Positions 26,001 through 33,016 of a stretch of 64,000 nt of DNA are shown piece after piece (within the stretch, counting starts at the first letter, position 1; each line of letters begins with the position of its first letter). The stretch is from the NCBI GenBank assembly GCA_003223645.1, contig QHVT01000008.1:62001-126000 (forward strand), in the 5' to 3' direction. This DNA is from Acidobacteriota bacterium. GTDB lineage: Bacteria > Acidobacteriota > Thermoanaerobaculia > Gp7-AA8. The notes below the pieces were generated by a model. The model made no database searches and was not told where the DNA came from. It saw only the letters and a list, made by a program, of their open reading frames with translations. A program made the position numbers and the translations under genes.

Positions 26001-28672
26001 TAGTTGCCGCTCGGCGCGTAACCCGTCTGCATATAGGTTCTGAAGTTGTAGTCGCGGGTGGTATCCGCGGACCACGTTCCGCCGCTGTCGGCCGAGAGCA
26101 CGCGCGAACCGCTGGCATACGTGCCGGGCGACGAGCGAATCCAGAAGTAGCCGCTGCCCGCGGGGGCGGACACCGGACGCAGAATCACAGCGTACTGGGT
26201 TCCGGAGGTGAGCGTTGCGGGCGCGCCGAAAGTGGCGGTGAAAAGAGTGGTCGCGCCGCTCGCGAAGGCGGAGCCGGGGATCGTCACGCTGGCAAGGTCG
26301 GCGCCGGTGGGCAGACCAGCGCTCGTCGCACGAACCGAAAGCGTGAGGTTGGGAGGAGTGGCGCCGCAACCGTTGCAGAAGAGCTGGATATCCGCTTTCG
26401 CGAGCTGGCCGGTCACGCCTGCAATGAACGTCTGACCCGTCCAATTGGGAGTGCCGAAGCCGGTGCCGGTCGTCGTGCCGGCGGTGTTCGCCTGGTCGGA
26501 GACCGGCGCATTCGACAGCGTCACGTCGCCGGGGCTCGTCGTGATGTCGACGTTGGTTCCGACGCCCGTCTGGAAGTCGGTCTGCGTGGTGTCCGTGAGG
26601 CACGCGCTCGTCGGTGCAACCGTGAGCGCGAAGTCCTGCACCGTCGTGCCACCGTCGGTGACGACGATGCTCGATGCGCTGGCGGTGCTGTATCCGGGCT
26701 TGGTGGCGCTGATCGACGGATACGTCCCGGCCGGGATGTTCAGGAACGAGTAGAGGCCGGATCCGTTCGTGGTCGTGCTGCGCGCGCCGAAGGTGATGGT
26801 CGCGCCGCTGATCGGCGTGCCGCCGGGCGTGACGGTGACGGTTCCGCTGAGCGTGCCGCCGGCACCGACCGGAGTGCACGAGGGATACTGGAATGAGCCG
26901 ATCTTGGTCTTCCACCGCTTGTCGAACGTTTGCGACGCGGGGTTGGCGTATTCGTTCGTGTACCAGAACGTACAGCCGTTGGGATCGAGCGACATGTTGC
27001 TGTAGTCGCCCCACCGTGTGCTGCCGGTCTGCGATGCCGTGCCCGTGAACATCATCGTTTCGGTCTGGCTGAACGTGTTGACCGAATCTCCGGCCAGGCG
27101 GCCGGCATAGGCGATCGACGGGAACATCGTCGTGGCGTTGGAGATGCTGTAGCCCATCGCCAGGTTGCCGGCGCGGTCGAGCGCGAGGCTGGGCGTGAAG
27201 CGGTGGTTTACGTTCGCGGCGTCCGGATCCCACGTTGCTGCCTGGGGAATGGCAGGATTTACGTTGCCGCCGGTGACGTCGACCTGATACCAGCGCGGGG
27301 CAGCAAAGCCGCTGGTGTTTGCACGCCGCACGGTATGCGGCACCCAGAGCGATTCGGTACCTCCGAAGTTGGTGTACTGGTTCTGCACCATCGCGCGGAT
27401 CTGCAGGACGTCGAGCAGAGTCGCGGTGCCGGGCTGCGGTGCATTCCCCACGGCGGCGTTCGGCCAGCTCGTGGCGGCGATCGGCGCATCCGGGCCGGTG
27501 AACGTCGACAGCGCAAGGTGATCCCAGTCGACGTGGAACTTGTAGACCGTTACCGCGTTCAGGAATTGCCAGGTCGACATGAAGAGGTTCGGACGTCCCG
27601 GCGGCGGCGTGCCGGTCTGCAGGCGCGCGTTGCTGGGCATGACCGCGAAATCGCCGCCGGGGATGTTGAACGCCACGACCTGCACGGTCGGGCTGCCGGC
27701 ATACATCTGCTGCTTGTTGAACGCCCAGGCTCTGGCTGTCTGGAAGGTCCCGCCGGGGCCGAAGCCGAACATGTTCGCCGACATGTAGATGCCGTCCGGC
27801 CAGATGGCGAGCTTCTCGTAGTCGTTCAGGAAGTCGGAGATCTGGATCGAATAAAAGTTCCAGCCGCCGGTGAGCGGGTTGCCGTTCATCGACACGGCGA
27901 AGCACTGATAGGCAGGACCGAGGGGATTACCGCCACCGTCGGTCAGAAACGCGAAGTCGGTGAGGACCCAGCGGTCTTCGAACGAGTCGTAAAGGACGAC
28001 CGGATCGCCGAAGTTCTCGGTGTCGCAGAGGTTGCCGAAGCTGCCCTGCGCCATCAGCGTATCGAAGGTGAACGCCGTCTGCAGAGCGCCGGCCTTGTCG
28101 TAAATGCCGACCGAGGTGTTGACGGCCTGAATGTAGTACGTCGGTCCGACGTCGCCGGTGGTGTCAGGCGGACTTCCCGCTCCCCAGAACTCGCGATCGA
28201 GACCTTCGAACACGACGTTCGGCCCCGGCGCCGGCGGATTCGCCGTCGGCGGCACATTCGGAATGCTGGGCGGCGGAAGCTCGATGTGGTTGGTGTTCTC
28301 GAGCTCGACGGGCGTGTGCGCCGGTTCCGGCAGCTCGCGCCGATCGCGCACGGACGGCCGGCGCGCCGGTAATGCACGGAGGTCGAACCGCTTGCTCGCC
28401 CCGCGCGTCAACTTCAGCTCGATCGGCTTATTGAATGGAATCGGTCCGGGCTTCGGATTGGTGGCGTCGGTGTCCGAGGACTTCCTTTCCTTCTTCACGT
28501 TTGGACCGCGTCTGGGGCGATCTTTGTCTCGCTCGCCGCTTTCGCTGCTTTCGTTGGTCTTATCGACCGTGACCGGTTTCGCCGGTTGCTTCTTGCGTGT
28601 CGCCGCCTCGGCAGTGCCGAACGTCGATGCAATCATCAACACGAGAAGAAGGAAATAAAGGATTCGTTTCAT
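23018..28672 (-). CDS. Giant secreted protein with PKD/Ig-like repeats, TIG domain, dockerin and cohesin-like domain
   Basis: 1884 residues. Signal peptide (about 1-24), charged linker, then a propeller-like region (about 150-600, VVFEGLDREFWGAGSPPDTT and GRPNLFMSTWQFLNAVTVYK). A carboxypeptidase-regulatory-like domain follows (about 610-690, SGTVTVTPGGTPISGATITF). Next a beta domain, several PKD/Ig-like modules including three near-identical 81-residue ones (YCPGNTIQLNTPTVAGATY), and a TIG domain (PSAGLTSGGKNVTINGTNF). Then a dockerin with two Ca-binding repeats (DANNDGAVDPSDIFWLVNYL; DANGDAAVDSADIFYLVNYL) and a cohesin-like domain to the end. ATG overlaps the stop of the response-regulator gene by 4 bases. 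Confidence 0.9.
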   Translation of the reverse strand: MKRILYFLLLVLMIASTFGTAEAATRKKQPAKPVTVDKTNESSESGERDKDRPRRGPNVKKERKSSDTDATNPKPGPIPFNKPIELKLTRGASKRFDLRALPARRPSVRDRRELPEPAHTPVELENTNHIELPPPSIPNVPPTANPPAPGPNVVFEGLDREFWGAGSPPDTTGDVGPTYYIQAVNTSVGIYDKAGALQTAFTFDTLMAQGSFGNLCDTENFGDPVVLYDSFEDRWVLTDFAFLTDGGGNPLGPAYQCFAVSMNGNPLTGGWNFYSIQISDFLNDYEKLAIWPDGIYMSANMFGFGPGGTFQTARAWAFNKQQMYAGSPTVQVVAFNIPGGDFAVMPSNARLQTGTPPPGRPNLFMSTWQFLNAVTVYKFHVDWDHLALSTFTGPDAPIAATSWPNAAVGNAPQPGTATLLDVLQIRAMVQNQYTNFGGTESLWVPHTVRRANTSGFAAPRWYQVDVTGGNVNPAIPQAATWDPDAANVNHRFTPSLALDRAGNLAMGYSISNATTMFPSIAYAGRLAGDSVNTFSQTETMMFTGTASQTGSTRWGDYSNMSLDPNGCTFWYTNEYANPASQTFDKRWKTKIGSFQYPSCTPVGAGGTLSGTVTVTPGGTPISGATITFGARSTTTNGSGLYSFLNIPAGTYPSISATKPGYSTASASSIVVTDGGTTVQDFALTVAPTSACLTDTTQTDFQTGVGTNVDITTSPGDVTLSNAPVSDQANTAGTTTGTGFGTPNWTGQTFIAGVTGQLAKADIQLFCNGCGATPPNLTLSVRATSAGLPTGADLASVTIPGSAFASGATTLFTATFGAPATLTSGTQYAVILRPVSAPAGSGYFWIRSSPGTYASGSRVLSADSGGTWSADTTRDYNFRTYMQTGYAPSGNYVSNNKDSNPLGGLTPIWSTLSWNGATPANTTLQFQVAGSNTPGGPFSFVGPDGTAGTFFTTSPGSLTSLYNLRYAKYKAYLATTNNAATPTINDVTMCFNNVDCSAPISITPTPTTVCPSSAGNTAAGPAGATSYSWSITNGTITSATNTQSITYTAGASGNVGLTLSVVEAGGCHKSTNINVPIDVPPSQPTISGTATFCTGGSTTLMSSSATGNLWYLNTVSTGVTTQNIVVTVAGDYTVQVTDVAGCSSPMSAITAVTETPVPATPTASNTGPYCPGNTIQLNTPTVAGATYAWTGPGGFTSALQNSTRSGATTTAGDVYNVTITVSGCTSAAGSTTVVVNPTPATPTASNTGPYCPGNTIQLNTPTVAGATYSWTGPGGFTSALQNPTRSGATTADGGLYSVTITVSGCTSAAGSTTVVVNATPATPTATNGGPYCPGNTIQLNTPTVAGATYSWTGPGGFTSSLQNPTRSGATTADGGSYSVTITVSGCTSAAGSTTVVVNPTPATPTISGNSSFCQGGSTTLTSSSATGYQWYLFGSPIGGQTNQTYVVTAAGDYTVVVTTSGCPSAPSAVKTVTVNPNPNATITAPSSVAANTTGHAASVANAGVGATYNWSITNGTITAGTGTTNITFTSGAVGTLTLQCIVTTSAGCSDTKSANVTVVTQPPVTITSVVPSAGLTSGGKNVTINGTNFQSGAAITFGGNAATSVVFVNSTKLTAKTPAHAAGFVNVTVTNPDSSSGTLTNGYKYVPKQFDANNDGAVDPSDIFWLVNYLFLSGAPPAGPSGMDSGDANGDAAVDSADIFYLVNYLFMSGPSPSSEAPRITTSSSVKLSGALSLGTPMLRNGKYVVPVRISTDSDSTVPQALSLRVTFSDAVRGAVIHRAGAIADVQPAFELSRPSRDALAYLVAFDERAGGSRLEAGQSVVVAEIELTARAGASVSIDIDPAVTMLSDQGGTRSATVAAGTLRVTGTKIDSRQQQPNQPKKNVE
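24463..25200. repeat. Three tandem 243-bp coding repeats
   Basis: Three in-frame copies of an 81-codon Ig-like module with very high nucleotide identity (each contains GTCGAGCCGGCGGCCGAGGT). They differ mainly at a few codons, which suggests recent expansion or ongoing conversion. Confidence 0.85.
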
Positions 28673-29103
28673 GCTGGTTGTCCTTTGATTGAAGGTTGCG
28701 GCGTCATCGCAGCGGGATTCGCTGCGGCGACGAGAAACTGACTGAGAAATACGATCGACTGCGGCTTGGTGAGGATCGCCGAAACGCGCCCGTCCGACGC
28801 GGAGCGATCGAGCTCGGGCGATCCGTAGCCGGTGAGCACGACCAGGTTCGCGGCCGGCTGCAGCGTGCGGATCCGCGCGATGAGATCGCCGTCTTCGCGA
28901 TGCACGCCGCCTGTCAAATAGGGATCGACGAGCACGATGTCGTAGCTCTTCTCCGACATCAAAGCGTCCGCCGAGCAGGCGTCGACCGCGACGTCAACGT
29001 CGCAGCCGTCCATTTGCAGGACCTGCCGCAGCGAACCGGCGATCAGATCGTCGTCGTCGATCAACAAGATGGTTTTCAGCGCCTTCGGCGCGGAGTCAGA
29101 CAT
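28669..29103 (-). CDS. Single-domain response regulator upstream of the dockerin gene
   Basis: 144 residues. Receiver fold with acid pocket LLIDDDDLIAG, phosphoacceptor in DIVLVDPYLTGG, Thr in LVVLTGYGSPE and Lys in ILTKPQSIV, then a short tail without an output domain. Its stop overlaps the ATG of the 1884-residue gene, so a signalling protein and a surface protein share one transcript. A 17-bp palindrome lies 74 bases upstream. Confidence 0.88.
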   Translation of the reverse strand: MSDSAPKALKTILLIDDDDLIAGSLRQVLQMDGCDVDVAVDACSADALMSEKSYDIVLVDPYLTGGVHREDGDLIARIRTLQPAANLVVLTGYGSPELDRSASDGRVSAILTKPQSIVFLSQFLVAAANPAAMTPQPSIKGQPA

Positions 29104-29176
29104 TAAGGACGGGGAGAGACCGCGCCATCATGTCACGGAACGCTTGCGCCGGAAGCGTGGAAGCGCTGGTTCGCTT

Positions 29177-29193
29177 GTAGGTAATTTACCTAC
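29177..29193. promoter_or_regulatory. Perfect palindrome GTAGGTAATTTACCTAC, possible operator
   Basis: An AT-rich 17-base perfect palindrome in a GC-rich background, 74 bases upstream of the response-regulator start that begins the cohesin/dockerin operon. Position and symmetry fit a dimeric-repressor site; no regulator is assigned. Confidence 0.4.
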
Positions 29194-29198
29194 ATGAG

Positions 29199-29414
29199 GG
29201 ATGGCAGATGGCGGATGGCGCAACGCGGTTGCTCGGTTGCGCGGTCGCTCGGTTGCGCGGCTGGCCATCGTTCCCTTGGACTGCGGCAGCTACGCTGCCG
29301 CTTTGCCATACGGCACACGATCGGTGTGCGTAACCGCGCCAACTGCGTAACCGCGCAACCAGGCCGGGGGCATTAGCTGCCGGCGTTCTGACCGCCATCT
29401 GCCATCTGCCATCT
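29199..29414. repeat. Gap with inverted GATGGC-type arms around other repeats
   Basis: The gap 29104-29412 holds no gene. Arms of AGATGGC/GGATGGC (29199-29219) and GCCATCTGCCATC (29392-29414) enclose GGTTGC.CGGTTGCGCGG repeats and the dispersed 26-base element (29276-29301) also found at 19704-19729. The arm family equals that at 1761-1840. Confidence 0.8.
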
Positions 29415-30054
29415 ACTTTCCCTCTGGAAGGAGGCCATGCTCGATCGCGTATTGCACGAGCTGCGCGTTGTTTTTCAGCCCCATCTTCGCGAGAAGCCGC
29501 GCGCGATGCGTCCCGACCGTGCGTACGCTGAGATTCAACTCCGACGCGATCTGCCGCGGCGGTTTTCCGGCCGCGATCAAACAGAGCACCTGAAACTCGC
29601 GATCGGAAAGATGCTCGTGCAGATTCTCACCGCTCGCGTCGACGACGCCGAAGGCGACGCTCTCCGCGAGATCGGGCGTCAGAAATCGCTCGCCGCGCGC
29701 GACCTTGCGAATCGCGGCGACGAGGTGCGCGCGCGCGTTGTCTTTGCTCACGTATCCCGCCGCGCCGGCCTTCAGCGCGCGCGTCGCGTACGACGCCTGC
29801 GTGTGCATCGTGAAGATCAGCACCGGCGTTTGCGGTGCGATCGAGCGGATCTGCGCGAGCACGTCGAGGCCCGCACGATCGGGAAGATTGAGATCGAGGA
29901 TGATGACGTCCCACTTCGCGCGGCGAAGCTCCTCGATCGCCTCGCTGCCGCTGCGCGCTTCGCCGCCCACGACGATGTCGCTCGTGTCGGAGACGATCTG
30001 CTTCACGCCCTCGCGAACGATGTCGTGATCGTCGGCGATCAGAACCTGGATCAC
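29413..30054 (-). CDS. NarL/LuxR-type response regulator
   Basis: 213 residues. Receiver domain with IADDHDIVREG, phospho-Asp in DVIILDLNLPDRAG, Thr in VLIFTMHTQA and Lys in GYVSKDNA. C-terminal LuxR helix-turn-helix with LSDREFQVLCLIAAGKPPRQ and the recognition helix around LNLSVRTVGTHRARLLAKMG. A DNA-binding transcription factor. The ATG overlaps the kinase stop by 4 bases, so this is the cognate partner of the upstream histidine kinase. Confidence 0.95.
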   Translation of the reverse strand: MIQVLIADDHDIVREGVKQIVSDTSDIVVGGEARSGSEAIEELRRAKWDVIILDLNLPDRAGLDVLAQIRSIAPQTPVLIFTMHTQASYATRALKAGAAGYVSKDNARAHLVAAIRKVARGERFLTPDLAESVAFGVVDASGENLHEHLSDREFQVLCLIAAGKPPRQIASELNLSVRTVGTHRARLLAKMGLKNNAQLVQYAIEHGLLPEGK

Positions 30055-31736
30055 GCTTGCGCTCCCAGCGGAATCCGTACCGAGACGATCGTGCCGCGTC
30101 CCGGGATGCCTTCGATGAGCGCCGTACCTCCGAGCATGTCCGCGCGCTCCCGAATGCCGGCCAGCCCGAGGGATGCGGGATCTTCGATTTCTTCCGACAC
30201 GATGCCGCGTCCGTCGTCGCGGATCTCGAGGAACAACTCACCCGAACGCTCGCGCACGCGAATCTCGACGCGGCTCGCATTCGAATGCCGCGCGACGTTC
30301 GTCAAGGCCTCCTGAAAAATCCGATAGATCGCCGCCGAGGTCGTGTTGCCGACTTCACGCAACTCGTCCGGCACCGACAGCTCGCATTCGATTCCGGTGC
30401 GCTCTTCGAACACGCGCGCCTCCGATTCGATCGCCGCGAACAACCCGAGGTCGTCGAGCACGCTCGGGCGCAACTCCGATGAAATTCGCTGCACGCTCGT
30501 CACCGTCAAATCGAGCGTGCGCAGGATGCGATCGATCATCGGCCGCAATTCCTGCGACGGCCGGGTTTTCTCGACGAGTCCGATCACATCCATTTTCAAT
30601 GCAGTGAGCGCCTGCCCGAGGTCGTCGTGAATCTCGCGCGCGACGCGCATGCGCTCCTCTTCCTGCACGGTCAATAAACGTTCCGACAGCGCTTTCAGAT
30701 TTTGCTCGGCGGCCGAGCGGCGCTCCAGCATCTCATTGAACGCCGCCGACAATCTCGCGATCTCACTCGGACCGCCGGTCGTCTCCGCGCGCCCATAGCC
30801 GGCGCGCGCCGCCGACTCCGCCGCATGGACGAGCGCGATGACCGGCTTCTGGATCTCGCGCGAGAGCATCATCGCCGCGACCGTGAGAATGAGGATGATC
30901 AGCACGCCGCCGGCGATGCCGAGAACATACATCTGCCGCACCTCACCCATCACATCCGCGGTCGGCACGCCTGCGTAAATCGTCCACTGCAGCGACGGCA
31001 CATGCGTGAAGCCGTACTGCCGCGAGACGCCGTCGAGACCACGCGCCTCCGCCTGCCCCTCCCGTCGTCTCAACGCAAGTTTCGCCACCTCGGCATCAGC
31101 CGCGTGCCGTCCCACGATGTCGCGCGCGCCGGCGGTACGCGCGATCACGACGCCATCGCGATCGAGAATCGTGACCACGTTGTTGGGCAACGGCGCCTCG
31201 GTCTGAATGAAGTCGATGTACTGAAGCAGGACCAGCGATCCTCCGCCGTCCGCGACCGGCTCCGTGATGATCGACATCCAGTGATCGCGAACGTGGCGGA
31301 TCACCGGCTGCCGCGTGGGCAAGCGTCCCTCGCGCAGATCGTCCGCAACGGACGGCCGCGCGGCGAGCGACACGATCGCATCCTCCCCCATCGGCCGCGC
31401 CGAACAGACCAGCGTTCCCCCGCGGTCATAGAAAAGCAGATCCGACCATTGCGGAAAAAAGTCAACGATCGCAAACAGCGAGTCGCACGTCTTGCCGTCG
31501 AAGGCCCGAATCGCAGGCCGTTGCGCCATCTGCTTCAGCAGCGCCGCCGAGCTCGCGTGCTGCGACGCGATCCGCTCGGCAATCGTTCTCGCCGAGCGCA
31601 GCGCAATCGCGCGAGCCTCATTCGTCTCGCGCCGCACCTCGAATGCAAACATCCAGCTGAGCAGCAGCAACAGCGGCAACGCCACCGCCGCGCCGAGGCT
31701 GACGAGCCGCGCGCGAATGGACCAGTTCCGGCGCAT
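30051..31736 (-). CDS. Membrane sensor histidine kinase (NarX/DegS type)
   Basis: 561 residues. Membrane helix (about 12-30), extracytoplasmic dCache-like sensor region (about 35-275), second membrane helix (about 278-300, VLGIAGGVLIILILTVAAMM), HAMP (about 300-352, EIARLSAAFNEMLERRSAAE), HisKA_3 domain with phospho-His in RVAREIHDDLGQALTALKMD, and an HATPase domain with EALTNVARHSNA and DDGRG. Phosphorylates the LuxR-type regulator encoded just downstream. ATG 31736 begins MRRNWSIRARL right before the first helix; the longer upstream frame is Arg/His-rich and unlikely. Confidence 0.94.
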   Translation of the reverse strand: MRRNWSIRARLVSLGAAVALPLLLLLSWMFAFEVRRETNEARAIALRSARTIAERIASQHASSAALLKQMAQRPAIRAFDGKTCDSLFAIVDFFPQWSDLLFYDRGGTLVCSARPMGEDAIVSLAARPSVADDLREGRLPTRQPVIRHVRDHWMSIITEPVADGGGSLVLLQYIDFIQTEAPLPNNVVTILDRDGVVIARTAGARDIVGRHAADAEVAKLALRRREGQAEARGLDGVSRQYGFTHVPSLQWTIYAGVPTADVMGEVRQMYVLGIAGGVLIILILTVAAMMLSREIQKPVIALVHAAESAARAGYGRAETTGGPSEIARLSAAFNEMLERRSAAEQNLKALSERLLTVQEEERMRVAREIHDDLGQALTALKMDVIGLVEKTRPSQELRPMIDRILRTLDLTVTSVQRISSELRPSVLDDLGLFAAIESEARVFEERTGIECELSVPDELREVGNTTSAAIYRIFQEALTNVARHSNASRVEIRVRERSGELFLEIRDDGRGIVSEEIEDPASLGLAGIRERADMLGGTALIEGIPGRGTIVSVRIPLGAQA

Positions 31737-31976
31737 GGGAGGCCATGATACGGAAGGTTGCACATTTCGATGCGTCCACCTGCGCGGCGCAACGCGATGC
31801 ACGTGCACTCGCGATGCAATTCGTCGTGATGCGGCGGGTGCGACGCGGTTGTGATGATCACAACCAACTATGCGGGGGGCAGTTGCGCTCGGCGCGTGGG
31901 GACGTGCTGCGCGCAGCATAGGGGAGCACGCGCGCCGTCTGCCATAGCCGCGTCTTGGGCGGCTTGTGATGCACGA

Positions 31977-32195
31977 TCAAATCGCGCGGGTAGGGCGGTG
32001 GGATAGTGCGCGTACAAATTGTACGCGCACTATCATTTCATTCATCGCATTTGTTCGCCGCGTAATCCCAACGACCGCCGTGACGAGACAGCGATCGATT
32101 GCAAGCTGTCGGCGAACATACAGCCCAAGCAAGGTGATCACCACAGCGGCAGTCACGAGTAAAACGATTGTTCGCTTCGAGCGGAACGCCGTCAT
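31977..32195 (-). CDS. Small single-pass membrane protein, possible immunity partner
   Basis: 72 residues, not recognised. Short basic N-terminus, one membrane helix (TIVLLVTAAVVITLLGLYV) and a basic C-terminal tail. GAGGAT lies 5 bases before the ATG, a fair ribosome site. It comes 30 bases after the small ORF at 32225-32416, in the same direction and downstream of the RHS gene, a position where immunity genes are commonly found. The role is inference only. Confidence 0.5.
   Translation of the reverse strand: MTAFRSKRTIVLLVTAAVVITLLGLYVRRQLAIDRCLVTAVVGITRRTNAMNEMIVRVQFVRALSHRPTRAI
32012..32044. repeat. 33-base perfect palindrome in the end of the small membrane-protein ORF
   Basis: Arms GATAGTGCGCGTACA and TGTACGCGCACTATC around AAT. 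It could terminate the RHS-module transcript (minus strand), although no T-run follows. Confidence 0.7.
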
Positions 32196-32224
32196 TTTTA
32201 TCCTCAGTACTACTCCGGCAGCCT

Positions 32225-32416
32225 TTAGGCCGATATGGACCAAAGAGGACTTTTGCAGCTCTGCTTCGGATACTTCTTCGCTTGTGAACGTCCAAATCGA
32301 TTCGCTTTCTGATCCGCTTCGGAGTCGGCTGCCGAATCGCCTTTGAACTTTTGATCGAACCACTCTCGAAAATCGCTGAAGTCGCAGGCTTCGTCGTATC
32401 CAAACGGGCCGCACAC
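32225..32416 (-). CDS. Small ORF, possible orphan RHS tip fragment
   Basis: 63 residues from GTG: CGPFGYDEACDFSDFREWFD followed by a hydrophilic Lys/Asp-rich tail. Not recognised. It lies in the lower-GC tract between the RHS gene and the small membrane protein. A displaced toxin-tip/immunity pair is one reading; chance ORF is another. Confidence 0.35.
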   Translation of the reverse strand: MCGPFGYDEACDFSDFREWFDQKFKGDSAADSEADQKANRFGRSQAKKYPKQSCKSPLWSISA

Positions 32417-32449
32417 GACCGTTCGCGCGGTAGGCGGACGGCCAGAGAT

Positions 32450-33016
32450 CTAACTGTCGCTGTTCTTACTTTTGAACGCGAGGCGAACCTGCTCATCGCC
32501 GGTGATATTCAACACATATCCTCTGCCGCTGCCCAAGCGCGGCGGTTGACCGGTACTTGGGACTAATTGTCGAAAGCCGTTAGGAACCTTGCCATAAGTG
32601 AACGTTTTCGTGAGCACACCTGCTTCGCGCGTGACATCGCCCGCTCGATCATCAGTAGCTTTCACTTCGGCTGTTTCGTGTACTTGTCCGCTTACGACTT
32701 CTCCGTTCGCCGGAACGAACCGATCGGACACGACGATCCACATCGGCTCTCGTGAGTCTTCGCTGTAGACAGCGATGCTCAGCAATCGCGTCGGTGTTCG
32801 AAGCACGAACTCCGGTGCATCCTCGATCCATGAAGATATCGCGACACCAGCCGCATCGCCTGATTGGCTACCAACCACCCGATGCACCTCTCCCGCGGAA
32901 TCTACCGCCACCGGGAGTGAAGCCTCCTCGGTTATTAACCGGCACTTGGCCGTAGCAAAGAGGAGGATTAGTGAGAAGCATGCCTTCAGTCGTCTCCCAT
33001 TCGAAAATGCACGCAA
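32450..33016 (-). CDS. Exported-type protein overlapping the RHS 3' end, candidate immunity protein
   Basis: 188 residues from TTG 33016, which has GGAG 7 bases upstream. The N-terminus carries a basic then hydrophobic signal-like stretch (RRLKACFSLILLFATAKC), then a beta-rich soluble region (SWIEDAPEFVLRTPTRLLSI; EPMWIVVSDRFVPANGEVVS; RGYVLNITGDEQVRLAFKSK). The reading frame differs from the RHS frame and overlaps its last 149 bases. No family recognised. Position right after an RHS tip suggests immunity, but this is inference. The start is uncertain; the open frame extends to 33337. Confidence 0.55.
   Translation of the reverse strand: MRAFSNGRRLKACFSLILLFATAKCRLITEEASLPVAVDSAGEVHRVVGSQSGDAAGVAISSWIEDAPEFVLRTPTRLLSIAVYSEDSREPMWIVVSDRFVPANGEVVSGQVHETAEVKATDDRAGDVTREAGVLTKTFTYGKVPNGFRQLVPSTGQPPRLGSGRGYVLNITGDEQVRLAFKSKNSDS

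Noticed and set aside
24662-26896. 744-codon plus-strand open frame, Arg/Gly-rich
   Set aside because: Antisense to the 1884-residue secreted protein; no domain.
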